Positions 11,125 through 21,219 of a DNA stretch of 64,000 nucleotides are shown one piece after another. A program made the translations under genes and the position numbers. Source of the DNA: Mastigamoeba balamuthi (taxonomy: Eukaryota > Evosea > Mastigamoebida > Mastigamoebidae); assembly GCA_902651635.1 (NCBI GenBank), contig CACRSC010000085.1, forward strand, positions 43,715 to 107,714, written 5' to 3'. Under the pieces are notes generated by a model that was not told the origin of the DNA, searched no databases, and saw only the letters and a list, made by a program, of their open reading frames with translations. Within the stretch, counting starts at the first letter, position 1, and every line of letters begins with the position of its first letter.

Positions 11125-12487
11125 GTATGTCTGCAGGCCCCCCCCTCTGCCCCCCCGCCCCCGCCTGTGCACGCCGTGCCACCTTCCCTGGCTGCTGCTG
11201 CTCAGCCAAGGAAAGGTGACAGCCTCCACACTCTGGTGTGGACTGTCACCGAGTTCATGGCTGTGCTGTACAGCCCTAAGTTCAAGTGGAAGCCCATGGA
11301 CTGGCAGCTCCATGCATGGGCACTGCCAGTCATGTGGTGGGATGCCAAGGACCTCATGGTGTGTGCTTCCTCCCCTGCTCACCCCTTCCTTTCCCTTGAG
11401 TCTCCCCTTAATCCCCCTTAATCCCCCCCTCCCCCCCCCCCCTTCCCCTTTGTTTTTCCTTTACTAACATTTGTACCCCCTCCCTCCCTGCAGAACTGCC
11501 ACAATTCATGGTGGGCAGGCAAGAAAGACTTGCCCATCCCTGAATTGAGTGAGGCCAAGATGCAGCGCCTCGTGGACGAGTTTGGCGGTGTGCATCCTGC
11601 CCTCCTTCCTGCCCTCACTCATTTTAACAGGTTTTTCCCCGATTTTTACAGTTTTTCCCTGCCCCCTCCCGTTTTTCTCAGGTTTGGGTGCCCCTGGAAA
11701 CAGGAGGTGCTGCCCCAGCAGTACCTGCTGCACCAGCAGCACCAATAGACGTCGGTTGCAGCATGGTTGCCACCGTTATCGATGTCATTCACACTGGTTT
11801 GCGTGAAATGATGGTGCATTTTCCCTCCCCTGCTCCCCGTTTTTCCAGTGAATTAAAAAAACTATACAGAAGCAGCTCGGGAAGGAGCTGCAGCTGGAAC
11901 GCCAGCAGCAGCATGCCAACTACAAGTACCACAGTCAAGCTGATAAGGAGGACACACGTGAGAGGCAGGTGCAGTGGCACAGTGGCCACCATCACTGCTG
12001 CAGCTGCAGCCCAAGTCCTCCAATGAGCAGTGTGGGGAGCACTTCCTCTGAGGAGGAGCTCACCTCGAGCTTCTCCTCAGAGGAGAAGGCCCAGGCCAAG
12101 CGCAAAAGCCTGGACCACAAGGTGTGTGTGTGTCTAACACTTTTTCCCCTACGACTGGCAGCTGAGACTATAAAGAAAGCCAAGGTCAAGCTGGCCAAAA
12201 AGTGCAGGGAGGAGGTCTCTCCTCACTGTGTCCTTGATCTCATCAGCAATCCCATCCAGCATCAATGTGCTGCTGCCAGGGTGGCAGCATGGGAAAAAGA
12301 AGCAGCAGCCAAGATGGCTGCTGCTGTTAAGGTATGTCCCTCCTCCTCCTTCCCCCTCCTGCCTCTTTCACTGCTCTTTCTCTTTTATTTAACTAACTTA
12401 ATTTTTGCAGAATGGAGCCCCTGAGGCCCCTGCTGAGGAGGAGCAGCAGAAGCAGCAGCAGGATGACCATAATGACATCCACTACTG
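11125..12487 (+). pseudogene. Harbinger-like partner protein, six exons (copy B)
   Basis: GT-AG introns separate six exons that align with copies A, C, D and E. Exon 1 is proline-rich then GDSLHTLVW and EFMAVLYSPKFKW. Exon 2 (from 11,492) encodes NCHNSWWAGKKDLPIPELSE. Exon 3 (from about 11,684) encodes VWVPLETGGAAP with an Ala-Pro run. Exon 4 (11,870-12,121, exactly 84 codons) has a Glu-Arg-Gln helix, a His-Cys cluster (HHHCCSC) and a Ser-Glu acidic tract. Exon 5 encodes KKAKVKLAKK and AAARVAAWEKEAAAK. Exon 6 encodes a Glu-Gln tail. In Harbinger elements the second gene is usually a Myb/SANT DNA-binding protein needed for transposition. The position fits that role but I see no clear SANT motif. 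Exon 1 has a one-base shift and exon 6 stops early compared with copy D. Confidence 0.55.
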
Positions 12488-12684
12488 AACTAACTTGCTC
12501 GCTCTTGAGCATATGAGTGCTGACAATGCACAATATGCACATTACATGCAATAATCGCATGGTGCACATGATGTGCTAATTGTGCTTGTAAAATTAGCAC
12601 TAAAATTGAACTAATTCAGTGCTAAATCTAGCACTGAAAAAGTAGTGCTACACACGCTACTTTAGCGCTTCAGCATATAAATCG

Positions 12685-12703
12685 CAGTGATGACCACAAG
12701 TTT
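12685..12703 (-). repeat. Right terminal inverted repeat of copy B
   Basis: CAGTGATGACCACAAGTTT is the inverted partner of the left end (16 of 19 matches) and is followed by ATT at 12,704-12,706. The inverted end of copy F starts at the next base, 12,707. Confidence 0.75.
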
Positions 12704-12706
12704 ATT

Positions 12707-13370
12707 AAACATTTAGTCATCGCTGCATTTTATGCACTGAAGTGCTAAGTTTGCACATGTAGTACTAAAATTCAGCACTTGATTTAGTGCTGAAGTATCA
12801 TTATTCTAGTGCAAATTATTTCATTGCATGGGATGCATGATGTGCATGTAGTACATTAAGTGTTTAATGCACTTTATGTGCATATTGTGCATTATCTGTA
12901 TGTAGTGATGCATGTGCATATTGCACATGCATTGCTACATGCACATTCTGTGCAATATGCACATAAAAGTGAAAAAACGAAAAAATGTCAAATAAATGTG
13001 CTACATGCACAACATGTGCAATAATCCCGTGTAGTGATTAGAATGAATAAACGAAAAAAGTGATAAAATCGCTAAAAACGTTTCAAATGTATTTATTGGT
13101 AGAAGTGATACAACTCTTTAAAAATTGCATGAGTATATTTCAATTCAACTTCTATTTTAATTTGAAATCAATTCAAATTTTTATTTTTTTAATTCTTAGC
13201 ACAGTGCTGCTTCAGCAGCACTGTGCAGCACCTCTTGTGCTGTGCAAAGAGGCACTGTACCACACATTCTCTGGGGTCATTTCCTTAAGTGTGATCAGGT
13301 CGTGCCAGTCAATGTGCTGATTGTGCACATTGTGCTCATTTTGCTGCTTCTGCTCACTGTTACACTCAGA
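12707..13370 (-). mobile_element. Harbinger-like element copy F (terminal fragment, inverted)
   Basis: The fragment begins with AAACATTTAGTCATCGCTG (18 of 19 to copy D's left end). It then holds subterminal TGCA-rich repeats and, on the minus strand at about 13,200-13,370, the last partner-gene exon. That exon still reads QQNEHNVHNQHIDWHDL, matching the QDDINWDDM region of copy D, and then a degenerate Ala/Leu tail. It is therefore the partner-gene end of an inverted copy whose remaining 2-3 kb is missing. Confidence 0.6.
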
Positions 13371-14039
13371 AACAAGAAAATCAGAGGCTTTGATGGTCGC
13401 TCTGTAATAATCTCTTCTTCCTTCAAGCCCACCTCTTCTTTGTCATCTTTTTCCGTGGCTAGGCCTTCTCTTGCTCAAGTTCAGTTGCCTGCCTCATTCA
13501 GAAGAGCTAACCTGCCCTATAACTACAACAACTGCTGCCATCTGAGCAGTGTTGTTGTAGGTTTCTATTCAGGCCTCTGCCAGAACTCTGCTGGGCTACA
13601 GTTGATTTTGGCTCCACCTACATGCCATAGTATGGATGTGTTGCTGCAGATTCTTCAAGAGAGGTTCACTCAGTCCTCTTTTGATAAGCTCCACTATGGG
13701 CCCTCTGGCTATAGGCCCATGCCTATGCAGTCACCAGGAATTTGGTTCTCTGCCTTCAGGTCTGATGTACAGTTTCATTGTGACATTTCAGGCACATATC
13801 CCATTCACAGGCCAGTTGTATCTTCAAGATCATTCTTGTCTGAAAATTCAGATGTAGCTGATCCCCTTCAGGATATAAAGTTGTACATAAAGAATGGACA
13901 TAGCATTCATTGCAATACACCTATTGACATTAATCCATCTGCTGATGTAGCAGATGCACTGTGTTCCTGCACACTTGACATCAACACAACACACTACAGA
14001 TTCTTGCCTCTTGTTGTCTTTGTCAACCAGACAACATAA
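13363..14039 (+). CDS. Hypothetical ORF, about 225 codons, unrecognised
   Basis: An uninterrupted plus-strand frame begins within or just past the copy F remnant and ends at 14,039. The part after 13,370 lies outside any repeat I can identify. It is Ser-rich with Cys, His and Phe scattered through it and no domain I recognise. The opposite strand is full of stops, which argues that the open frame is real. No ATG lies at a convincing start, so it may be an exon or the remnant of a longer gene. Function unknown. Confidence 0.3.
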
Positions 14040-14769
14040 CAGAACCCCTCTATTTTCACACTATCAAACACATTTCAACAAAACTACACTTCAGCATTTC
14101 TTCCTCTTGAGATGCACACATTTGGCTTGCATGCACTCATACACTTTCAGCACTCACACTGGTATGAATACTTTAGGTATCATACATCATGGTACTGTTT
14201 TAATAATGTTCTGAATTCAGTCTCATACATTCCACCACAAACACAAATCACTGGAAACATAGCAATTCTCACAAAAGTATGAAATAAACAAAATTGTTCA
14301 TCTTAGCTCACTTTTGTGCTCTTTGAAAGTCGTTTTTTTCTGTCTTTCTTGATTTTTCCAGTTTCAAAAAGCTGTTTTTTTCTGACTTTTTTTTTCATAC
14401 TTAGTTTTTTCAATGAAACTGGTAAAATGGTACGTTTGGCTGCAAAGACATATGTCCGCCATTTCTCTACCCCGTTTTCCTGACCTGCCATTTCCTGGCC
14501 CGGATTATTCTAGCCATTCGAAAAATCCAGCGATCCTTGCTGCTTGAACGGCCAGGTGCCAGTTGAGGGATGTGGTGTGGACTAATGAGGCTGGAATACC
14601 TCTATGACGAGTTCCAAAGATGTTTCTTTTGTGACGGACTGTATGTTTGTTCCTAACTATTGTACTCGGTCTGGATTTGTGGATTTCTGTGAAAAGAGTG
14701 ATCCAATAGGGACTTAATGGATCTGATTTCTCTTTTTCTGTATGATGTGGTGATGTGTGTGGGTCTCTT
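14040..14769. other. Non-coding stretch
   Basis: Nothing is recognisable apart from a T-rich run near 14,330-14,410. It includes the 3' flank of the minus-strand Kelch-BTB gene. Confidence 0.45.
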
Positions 14770-16530
14770 CTATGAAACAGACTTTGACAGTTCGAACATA
14801 AGCTCAAGCAGAACATGCTGGGGCAGCTCACGGAACGCTTCAGTCTGAATAACAGTTGCGTGATTGCGGGCAATGTAAATGAGAGTCCATTTGTGCAGCC
14901 TCGAACACCTGTACTTGTCTGCGTAGATCAGCATTGGGGCAGCGTTTGTCGCATTTACTGCCACTACAAGCGCGTCCTCGCACTGGCGTTTGAGGCTCTG
15001 GAGCATGTACCTGTCCGCGAGCTCCAAGAGCTCAGCTGCTGAGTCCCCCTGCTCTATGGCATATGGCTGAATGTACCCTGTATACACGAACTGCAACAAC
15101 GAGGAGAAGGCCTGGTATGAGCATCCATAGATCATGACGGATGGCTCAGCGGTCGACGTCTTGCGCATGCCGCAGGTGAACTGACGTGCAAACACCTCAC
15201 AGCGCGACGATAGAATCGCACGATGCCCCTTGAGCATTCTCTCCTCTGGTGCTTCGAATTTAAAGGTTACATCAGCGAAATTATGTGTTTCGAGTAACCT
15301 CTCCATGTCGGACGCGAGCTGCATAGCACCTTCGACGTCGGCGGATGAGGTTTCCGTTGATGTAAACGTGGCTTCGGACATAGACAGCTCCCAGGCGTCA
15401 TTGAGGTATCCACCGATCCCTTCACCAGGGGAACATGCACCCCGGGTGACAATAATGGAGCCATCTAGGACCACTGCAGCGTGTCGCCTCCGAGGCTCTG
15501 GTACTTCCACACTGACGTCATTTACGGGGATTACACAATACCATTTTCCTGTGTCCACGTTATAGCAGTGCACGTCAGAGAGGTAGCCAAGGCCAGTACC
15601 GTAGCCCCCAAACACTAGCACAGTGTGGTTAAGTGCCACACATGTATGCTCCTCGCGTGGTGATGGAGGCAACGACGCCCCGTGCGAGGGGGCAGTAGAC
15701 CAGGTGAGCGTCTCTAGGTTGAGTAAATATGCATCGTTAAACGACCTCCTTCTGTCGTACCCGCCACAGACGAACATGAACGATCCCACGATGCAGGCGC
15801 TGTGGAGGCGACGAGGGGCAGGTGTGGCTCCAGAGGGAGACAGGGCCTCCCAGGTACGCGACTCGAAACTGAACCTCAAGAGATCGTTGAACACACGGGT
15901 GTCATCACTGCCACCAAAGACATACATGTACTCGTCGTATACCACTGCCGTGTGTCCGTCCCTCACATCGGAACGACACCAATGACAACGACGTCTTCCC
16001 AAGTCTGCAAAAGTGCGTAGTAAGACAACTAGCTGAGTTAATCATCCAAATACCCTCGTGTTGAAGTTGAAATAAGAGATCTCGTTGAATTCGACTACTT
16101 GCTGTTGCCGGGTGCTCCAGAAGTCATCCTGGGTCTCCGACTCGCCAACCCCGCCGAACACCCACATCTTTCCCTCGTGCACGACAGCTCTACTTCATGA
16201 TTGAGGCGGAACTCTCTCTATGAGAGCGTACGAGTGTAGACTGCGAGCTAGAGTCACGTTGGTACAGGGTACGGGAACCCAGGTAGTAGTGCCATTCGCG
16301 ATGACAAGCATGTCGATTGCAGAGAAGTGTGTAATGCCATTGTAGCCGCCGAAGCAGAACACGGTGCCCGAATACGTAACTGCCGTGTGACTGGCGCGGG
16401 CAATTGGGTACAGGTCACTCACATTATGACCGAGCCACCGGGCGATGGACATCTGAGATGAGTATTTGGCATGCTCCTCGTCTGTCCACTCGCCACGCGG
16501 CTCTGATCGAGTCTCCGGAGGTTCTGCCAT
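14770..16530 (-). pseudogene. Kelch-BTB protein (LZTR1-like layout), two exons, probably decayed
   Basis: Exon 1 (16,530 to 16,054) starts MAEPPETRSEPRGEW and holds the first Kelch repeats (VFCFGGYNG, MWVFGGVGE). A 49 bp GT-AG intron (16,005-16,053) follows. Exon 2 has further repeats (MYVFGGSDD, MFVCGGYDR, VLVFGGYGTG), then a BTB domain beginning NFADVTFKFE with KGHRAILSSRCEVF, and a BACK-like tail to 14,770. Kelch propeller plus BTB proteins are usually Cullin-3 substrate adaptors. Two lesions stand out: an in-frame TGA at 16,195-16,197, and a one-base shift near 15,965 between TWEDVVVIGVVP and RDGHTAVV, which are contiguous in normal Kelch repeats. With both lesions the gene is a pseudogene unless the assembly is wrong. 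High CG content suggests recent loss. Confidence 0.75.
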
Positions 16531-16539
16531 AAAAGAAGT

Positions 16540-17500
16540 CCGCTGAGAATTGTATGAAAGCAAAGTACGGTCAGAATGGCTCTGATGAACCTAGGATAGG
16601 AGAATATTGGACGATTGAAAATCGAGCAAGAATCCGCAACACAGATTGTGTGCTCTTTGTATTGCTTGGAAACACCCTCTAACACAGCCATGTTGTTTGA
16701 AGGTAAACACAGGGAATTAAACAATACGGAAATCCAGCACTACTACACAAAGTACAACTGAGAGATTCACTTGTCCATGTTGGTGTGGGGCAAACTCCAC
16801 TGAGAGTTGCCTCCACTCATTTCTGCTACTGTCATAGCCGGTGGTGGAACAGTTAAATCTGAGCCCAAAGGCATCCGGCCTAAAGGCTCTACCTGCTTGC
16901 GTGGGTAGGAGGGCCGACGAGTCCATTGGCCCCACGTGGCCATGGAAGTTTCCAATAGAAATAGATCTTTTGAAAATTCTGGTTGATTTATAATAGGAAA
17001 TCTCATTAATTTTTTCTTATTTATATCTAAACTACCAGATTAGTCACATAAATATTTGATAAATACATAAAAAGAAATATCTCAATATAATTTTAGAAAG
17101 CCATGAAAGTAGGTTGTGATATTGGTGGTTTCTGTTATTTAGACTGAATCAATTTAATTATATAAAGGCTTGGATAAATGGCCAGAATTCCCCCCTTTGT
17201 CTTTCATCTTCATATATTTTCAGGTCGCCTTAAATTCTCTTCACCTTATTTCTATTCTTAAACCTCCTCATTAGCGTAGTCATAGACCGTTGGTTGCTGG
17301 TCCTATTGATTCGTGGTTCAACTCTGGCAGTTTTTTTCACATAAGTATTTCTATATAAATTTCAGAACAGAATGGCTGATGAAGAACTTGTAAACCGTTC
17401 AAAATGTAGATGCTACAAATATATCACAGAGTTTGCAATTAAGAATAATAGACTGCTATGAACATCCAAAAAATGTAATGATTATAAATAAGATTAGGAT
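16540..17500. other. Intergenic stretch, no gene recognised
   Basis: This is the upstream flank of the Kelch-BTB gene. A minus-strand open stretch at 16,717-16,935 is somewhat coding-like (GRAFRPDAFGLRFNC) but has no start, domain or partner. The part from 17,000 to 17,480 is AT-rich and empty. Confidence 0.4.
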
Positions 17501-17519
17501 ACTGTTCGGAAAGGAATCA

Positions 17520-18383
17520 ATTCGATTTGTCCTCTGGCTTGGCTCCAAACTCGAAGTGGAAGTGCACCATAACATGGCCTTTGAGTTTCTTGACAGACTG
17601 AGTTGGAATTGCCTCTATGACAAGGGGATCCAGCCCCGTTATTTCGTGTGTTCTTTGCATGGAAGGGAATATGAGAGACAAAAATTGAATGCAGCATACC
17701 TTTCAAGAGCAGAAATCACCTGCTCAGCACAGGAGATGACTTGTCCCACGTTTTCATGATGAAGTCGCTGCTTGGAAACACCAAAGTGTCCATCCATTAC
17801 ACACTAAGTGACCGTGGTGAGGCCCATAGAGATCGAAAGTCACTGTGACCCTTCTTCTCATGTCCTTGGAGATGTCTTCCTTGTATCTCTCAGAACAGCT
17901 CTGAGAGACAAGTCCACTCTAATTGCACTGTTGAGAAGTGTATTTCCAATGGGTGAGATGCACCTGGCTTGGTTCTGGGCAGGTGTCCGGCTCTCTGGGA
18001 GGCCGATTGATGTAAGGAAGCCGTTTCTTGAGCCTAATTCGTGGAGGGTCTTGTAAGTAGGATGCTGTGACCCTCCTGAGGACCCTTTTCTTCGTCCAGG
18101 CTCCAGAGTGTCTCCTGGAGTGTGCTGTCTTGCGAGCCCTTGCGGCCTTGGCCTTGTAGCCCTTTTTCTGAGGCATCTGTTTTTGGATCTCGTCAGTAAC
18201 GAGAATGGGAAACACCAAAAAAGTACGATAAATTTGTATCGTACTTTTCGCCTTTTTCCTACTCGTTGGGGAGGAGTTCTATTTTTATCCCCAGACACTC
18301 CATGCCCAGAGCGTTTGTGCCTCGCTCTTACACGCACAAACACCATGTGCCCTGTGTTGGCCACGTTGTAGAGGGTCCGCACC
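17520..18383 (-). pseudogene. Degenerate gene with a basic N-terminal half, unrecognised
   Basis: Reading leftward there is a very basic segment (KKGYKAKAARARKTAHSRR and KKRVLRRVTASY), then coding-like blocks in shifting frames: MDGHFGVSKQRLHHENVGQV, and after a possible GT-AG intron (about 17,630-17,720) PLVIEAIPTQSVKKLKGHVM with HFHFEFG. Frameshifts make the full product unreadable. A Lys/Arg-rich start would suit a nucleic-acid-binding protein such as a transposase or viral core protein. It lies just outside the virus-like block and may or may not belong to it. Confidence 0.35.
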
Positions 18384-18679
18384 AGTGGCAGCTTGGTCCG
18401 AGGGGTTTGGGATAGTCTGTGGCAAGCGTGGTCTCTCTGTGAGGTTGCAGGCGAAAAGTGTCTGAAGATTCACCAATCTGCCCACAATTTCGGCGGGAGT
18501 TACAGAGCCAAAATCTTGTAATCAAATGCGTATAATGACATTAATAAATGCACCCTGACAGCCCTTGTTTTTTTCTATCCCTTTCTCACACAGGGCACCA
18601 TTCGCATTCCTCAACTTAGATCTATTGAATTATTGGCATCTCTTCTCACATTCTCTGCAGAACTATTTTGGACAGAGCC

Positions 18680-19090
18680 AATCGCCCTGCTCTGCAGCCC
18701 CATGTATAAGTGGCAACCCATGGACCAGCAGCTGCATACATGGGCACTGCCGGTCATGTGGCTGGCACGGTGCCAAGGACCTGAAGGTGCGTGTTCCCTT
18801 CCCTCTTCCACTTGAATCTTAATCCCCTTAATCCCATGCACTTCTTTTCTATTCACATTTATTTCACAATTTTTCAGCGGCTGGCTGAGACTGTGAAGAA
18901 AGCCAAGGCCCAGTCAGCCAAAAAGAGGAGAGAGAAGGTCTCTCCTCTGCACGCCCTCAACCTGATCAGCAATTCAGTACAACACGAACGTGCTGCTGCC
19001 CATGTGGCAGAACGTGAAAAGGAAGGAGCAGCCAAGATTTCTGCTGCAGTAGAGGTGCACCCCTTCCCTCCTCCCTCTCCTGCCTCTTCC
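18680..19090 (+). mobile_element. Harbinger-like element copy C (internally deleted fragment)
   Basis: Two partner-gene pieces are joined: the second half of exon 1 (MYKWQPMDQQLHTWALPVMW) with its donor, then exon 5 (RLAETVKKAKAQSAKKRREK and AAAHVAEREKEGAAK). Exons 2-4, the transposase and both ends are absent. Exon 5 is the best preserved of all copies and shows its original splice acceptor (TTTTTCAG then CGG). Confidence 0.6.
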
Positions 19091-19149
19091 CCTTTCTCTT
19101 CGTCTTATGGAATTTTGTGCAAGACGAGGTCCAGGCATCACAGACAACA

Positions 19150-19790
19150 CTGCGGGACATAGGACGTGGTTGAAGAGTGAGACACTTGGACTGAATTCTG
19201 AAAAAAGCAGGACCGAAGTGCTGAGAAGAAGCATTGATTTGCAGTTTACCTGTCCTTGGGGTTCTTCATCCACTCCCATGAGTGAAATGTGCCGTATGTA
19301 GTTGTCATTTACCAGTATGTCCAGGATGTAACCATTAGAATGAGGTTTTCCTTGGCCATCATAAGAGTACAGAGCACGTCTGTTCTTGTGACTGCATATT
19401 ATGTCATCAATAGTATTGTGTTAACCAGAACAACAAAATGCTAATGGGCAATAATACACTCTACACCTTTGTCTTCGCTCCAGAGCTTTCGTCTAGATAG
19501 ATTGTAATGTTTGTTGTATAAAGTAGTGCTCAGGGTTGTAGGGTCTCCGTTTCGTTTAAACATAACACATTTTCCGGGTTATTGTAGACCCACTCCCATT
19601 GTATCCATGATGAAGTTTTAGTAGTGTTAACAGTTGGGCCTGTGATGCTGTCAGCAGGACCATGCCATCGGTGTACACAAGGACTCGGTTTTTTGGCTTC
19701 ACAGTTTTTGACACGCACAAAGGATCCCGGGACAGTACGAGTTTGTTTGCTCTCCATTGTCTCTTTATTTCACCATTCAGACATTCTGTG
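19150..19790 (-). pseudogene. Degenerate coding stretch next to the viral block
   Basis: One minus-strand frame remains coding-like through four stops. It includes VSKTVKPKNRVLVYTDGMVL near 19,690, then HKNRRALYSYDGQGKPHSNG and YILDILVNDNYIRHISLMG near 19,280-19,390. No start and no recognised domain. Its tight position next to the 264-residue viral gene suggests it belongs to the endogenous virus, but composition alone cannot prove that. Confidence 0.3.
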
Positions 19791-19791
19791 A

Positions 19792-20586
19792 TCACTGAGT
19801 AGCATACGGAAAGCCTCCTGGCTGGGCCAGACTGACAAAGGTCCTCTCAGAGTGTCCTGTGAATGAATTGCCAGCATACTCCATCAGAGGAGTGAGCTGG
19901 ACCCTCTGGTTGATCCTGCTCTGCTGCGGGTTGCCCACAGGCCCGGTCGTGGGCTTGAATGGAGTGGTGAGGCCCACTGTCTCAATCAGCCTCTTCATCT
20001 CATAGGGGCTGAGGAAGCCACGAGTGAACTTTTCACCCAGGGGTTGCTGTATGGAATTCGTGGCCTGGACACTGCCAGGGCTGTTGATGACGTCCTGGAT
20101 CTCTGAGACCTCGGTGAAGGCGATCCTCTTGGCCATGTTCTCGTAGTTGGGCAGCTCGCACTTCAGCATCTCATACTCCTTGGCCGTGTCAAACCTCTTG
20201 CCAATAAACTCCTTCCAGCAGTTGACGATGGGCCCGAAGTTTGAAATGAAGTACGCCAGGGTCGGAGGGTCCTTCCAGGGCTTCACGAAGTCGATTATCT
20301 GCAGATCCAGCTTCGCCTGAGTGAGCATGTCCGACTTCTCCTTCAGGACCTTCATGTCCTCGTCGTTCACGCTCACAGTAGCATTCGGGTTCAGCCTGTT
20401 GGCGTTGAGTATGGTGGCATTCTCAATGATGGGCGGCATGCACTGAGCATTGTAGCCAATGGGAAACGTGACATCCTGGGAGTCACTGATCTGGGGGTAT
20501 ATCTTGCCCCCGACCAGGCCCTCCAGGTGGGCATGGAAGGCCCTCATGGAGGAGAGTAGCTGGCAGTCAACTCCAGATGCAGCCAT
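19792..20586 (-). CDS. Endogenous virus protein, 264 residues, unrecognised
   Basis: An intact frame from ATG 20,586 to TGA at 19,792. The product is soluble and mixed alpha/beta, with a Pro- and Gln-rich C-terminal third (RVQLTPLMEYAGNSFTGHSE near the end) and no transmembrane segment. I do not recognise a domain. It is the last of three consecutive minus-strand genes whose first lies 33 bp from the replication gene. A structural role is plausible from its intactness and location, but unproven. Confidence 0.6.
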   Translation of the reverse strand: MAASGVDCQLLSSMRAFHAHLEGLVGGKIYPQISDSQDVTFPIGYNAQCMPPIIENATILNANRLNPNATVSVNDEDMKVLKEKSDMLTQAKLDLQIIDFVKPWKDPPTLAYFISNFGPIVNCWKEFIGKRFDTAKEYEMLKCELPNYENMAKRIAFTEVSEIQDVINSPGSVQATNSIQQPLGEKFTRGFLSPYEMKRLIETVGLTTPFKPTTGPVGNPQQSRINQRVQLTPLMEYAGNSFTGHSERTFVSLAQPGGFPYATQ

Positions 20587-20652
20587 GTGTCTCTCTCCTT
20601 ATTGGTATTCGTGAGAAAAAGGATTACCCATCGCAGTTGTCTGTCTCAACAT

Positions 20653-20988
20653 CTATCCAGAGAAGGATGAACATGTCTGCAGGGGATGACCAGGGGAGAC
20701 GGATTCTCCCCGGGGCCGTAGAGCTCGATGGTGAACCTTCTGCACCACAATTGTGGTCTGAGATACAGATGCATGTATCTGCAGCGTGGACGGGTGGGCC
20801 CCAAAAGCCACAGATCTGGTCTTGAAGCAGCCGGTGAACTTCAGCTGTATGAAGGGCGGGAATCCCAAGGGGTGCTTGTTCAGGTCCCAGTGCGTGATGC
20901 AGGCAGTCTTGATGTTGCCGCAGATATCACTGGGCAGTTTCACATTCGCGGACTGGGCGGAGATGTTCAGGAATATGAGGTGCTTCAT
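20653..20988 (-). CDS. Endogenous virus protein, 111 residues
   Basis: Intact ORF from ATG 20,988, with an upstream in-frame stretch lacking a better start. The first 70 residues alternate hydrophobic and polar positions like a beta-strand protein (HLIFLNISAQSANVKLP then PPFIQLKFTGCF), and the C-terminal 30 are basic and Ser/Pro-rich. A small beta-rich protein here could be a minor capsid (single jelly-roll) subunit, but this is inference from texture only. It sits 66 bp upstream of the 264-residue gene on the same strand. Confidence 0.5.
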   Translation of the reverse strand: MKHLIFLNISAQSANVKLPSDICGNIKTACITHWDLNKHPLGFPPFIQLKFTGCFKTRSVAFGAHPSTLQIHASVSQTTIVVQKVHHRALRPRGESVSPGHPLQTCSSFSG

Positions 20989-21060
20989 TCTCTCTTCATG
21001 GCCGCCTAAGGAAAAACAGGGGATCCTCGTACCACAGATACCCATTAAGACATCTCTGCT

Positions 21061-21186
21061 TCATGTGTCTGGGCTCCCTTCCCGGTTTGGAGGTGGTGTG
21101 GGCGTGTAGTCTTTTGCCTCTGGCCTGTAGTACAGGTACACAGATATGACATAGAGGATGTAGGGATCCCATACAGACAGAGCCAT
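21061..21186 (-). CDS. Small membrane protein of the endogenous virus, 41 residues
   Basis: The short frame from ATG 21,186 encodes a single hydrophobic segment (WDPYILYVISVYLYY, residues about 6-20) and then a polar Pro-rich tail ending REGSPDT. That layout, a membrane anchor with a short cytoplasmic or virion tail, is common in viral membrane proteins. It starts 33 bp from the oppositely oriented replication gene. Confidence 0.5.
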   Translation of the reverse strand: MALSVWDPYILYVISVYLYYRPEAKDYTPTPPPNREGSPDT

Positions 21187-21219
21187 TTTCTAAAAGAACA
21201 TCTGAGGAAAAGAAGTAAG
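21187..21219. promoter_or_regulatory. 33 bp divergent intergenic gap
   Basis: The minus-strand cluster and the plus-strand replication gene start only 33 bp apart across an A-rich gap. Both must share or overlap promoter elements. Such spacing is typical of a virus and not of the host genes here. Confidence 0.4.

Larger units (their letters stand above)
9265..12703. mobile_element. PIF/Harbinger-like DNA transposon, copy B (full length)
   Basis: The 3,439 bp element is bounded by 19 bp inverted repeats, AAACATATGGTCATCGCTG at 9,265 and CAGTGATGACCACAAGTTT at 12,685, and flanked on both sides by ATT (9,262-9,264 and 12,704-12,706). A 3 bp duplication, a DDE transposase and a second divergent gene fit the PIF/Harbinger superfamily. 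Inside each end lie several hundred bases rich in TAGYGCTA/TTTAGYGC words, probably subterminal transposase-binding repeats. The transposase gene (minus) and partner gene (plus) diverge from a promoter region at about 10,843-11,120. Both genes carry lesions, so the copy is dead. Confidence 0.75.

Noticed and set aside
17858-18382. A histone gene, from the Lys/Arg/Ala-rich stretch
   Set aside because: The basic segment does not match the H2A, H2B, H3 or H4 histone-fold pattern, and the downstream part shifts frames.
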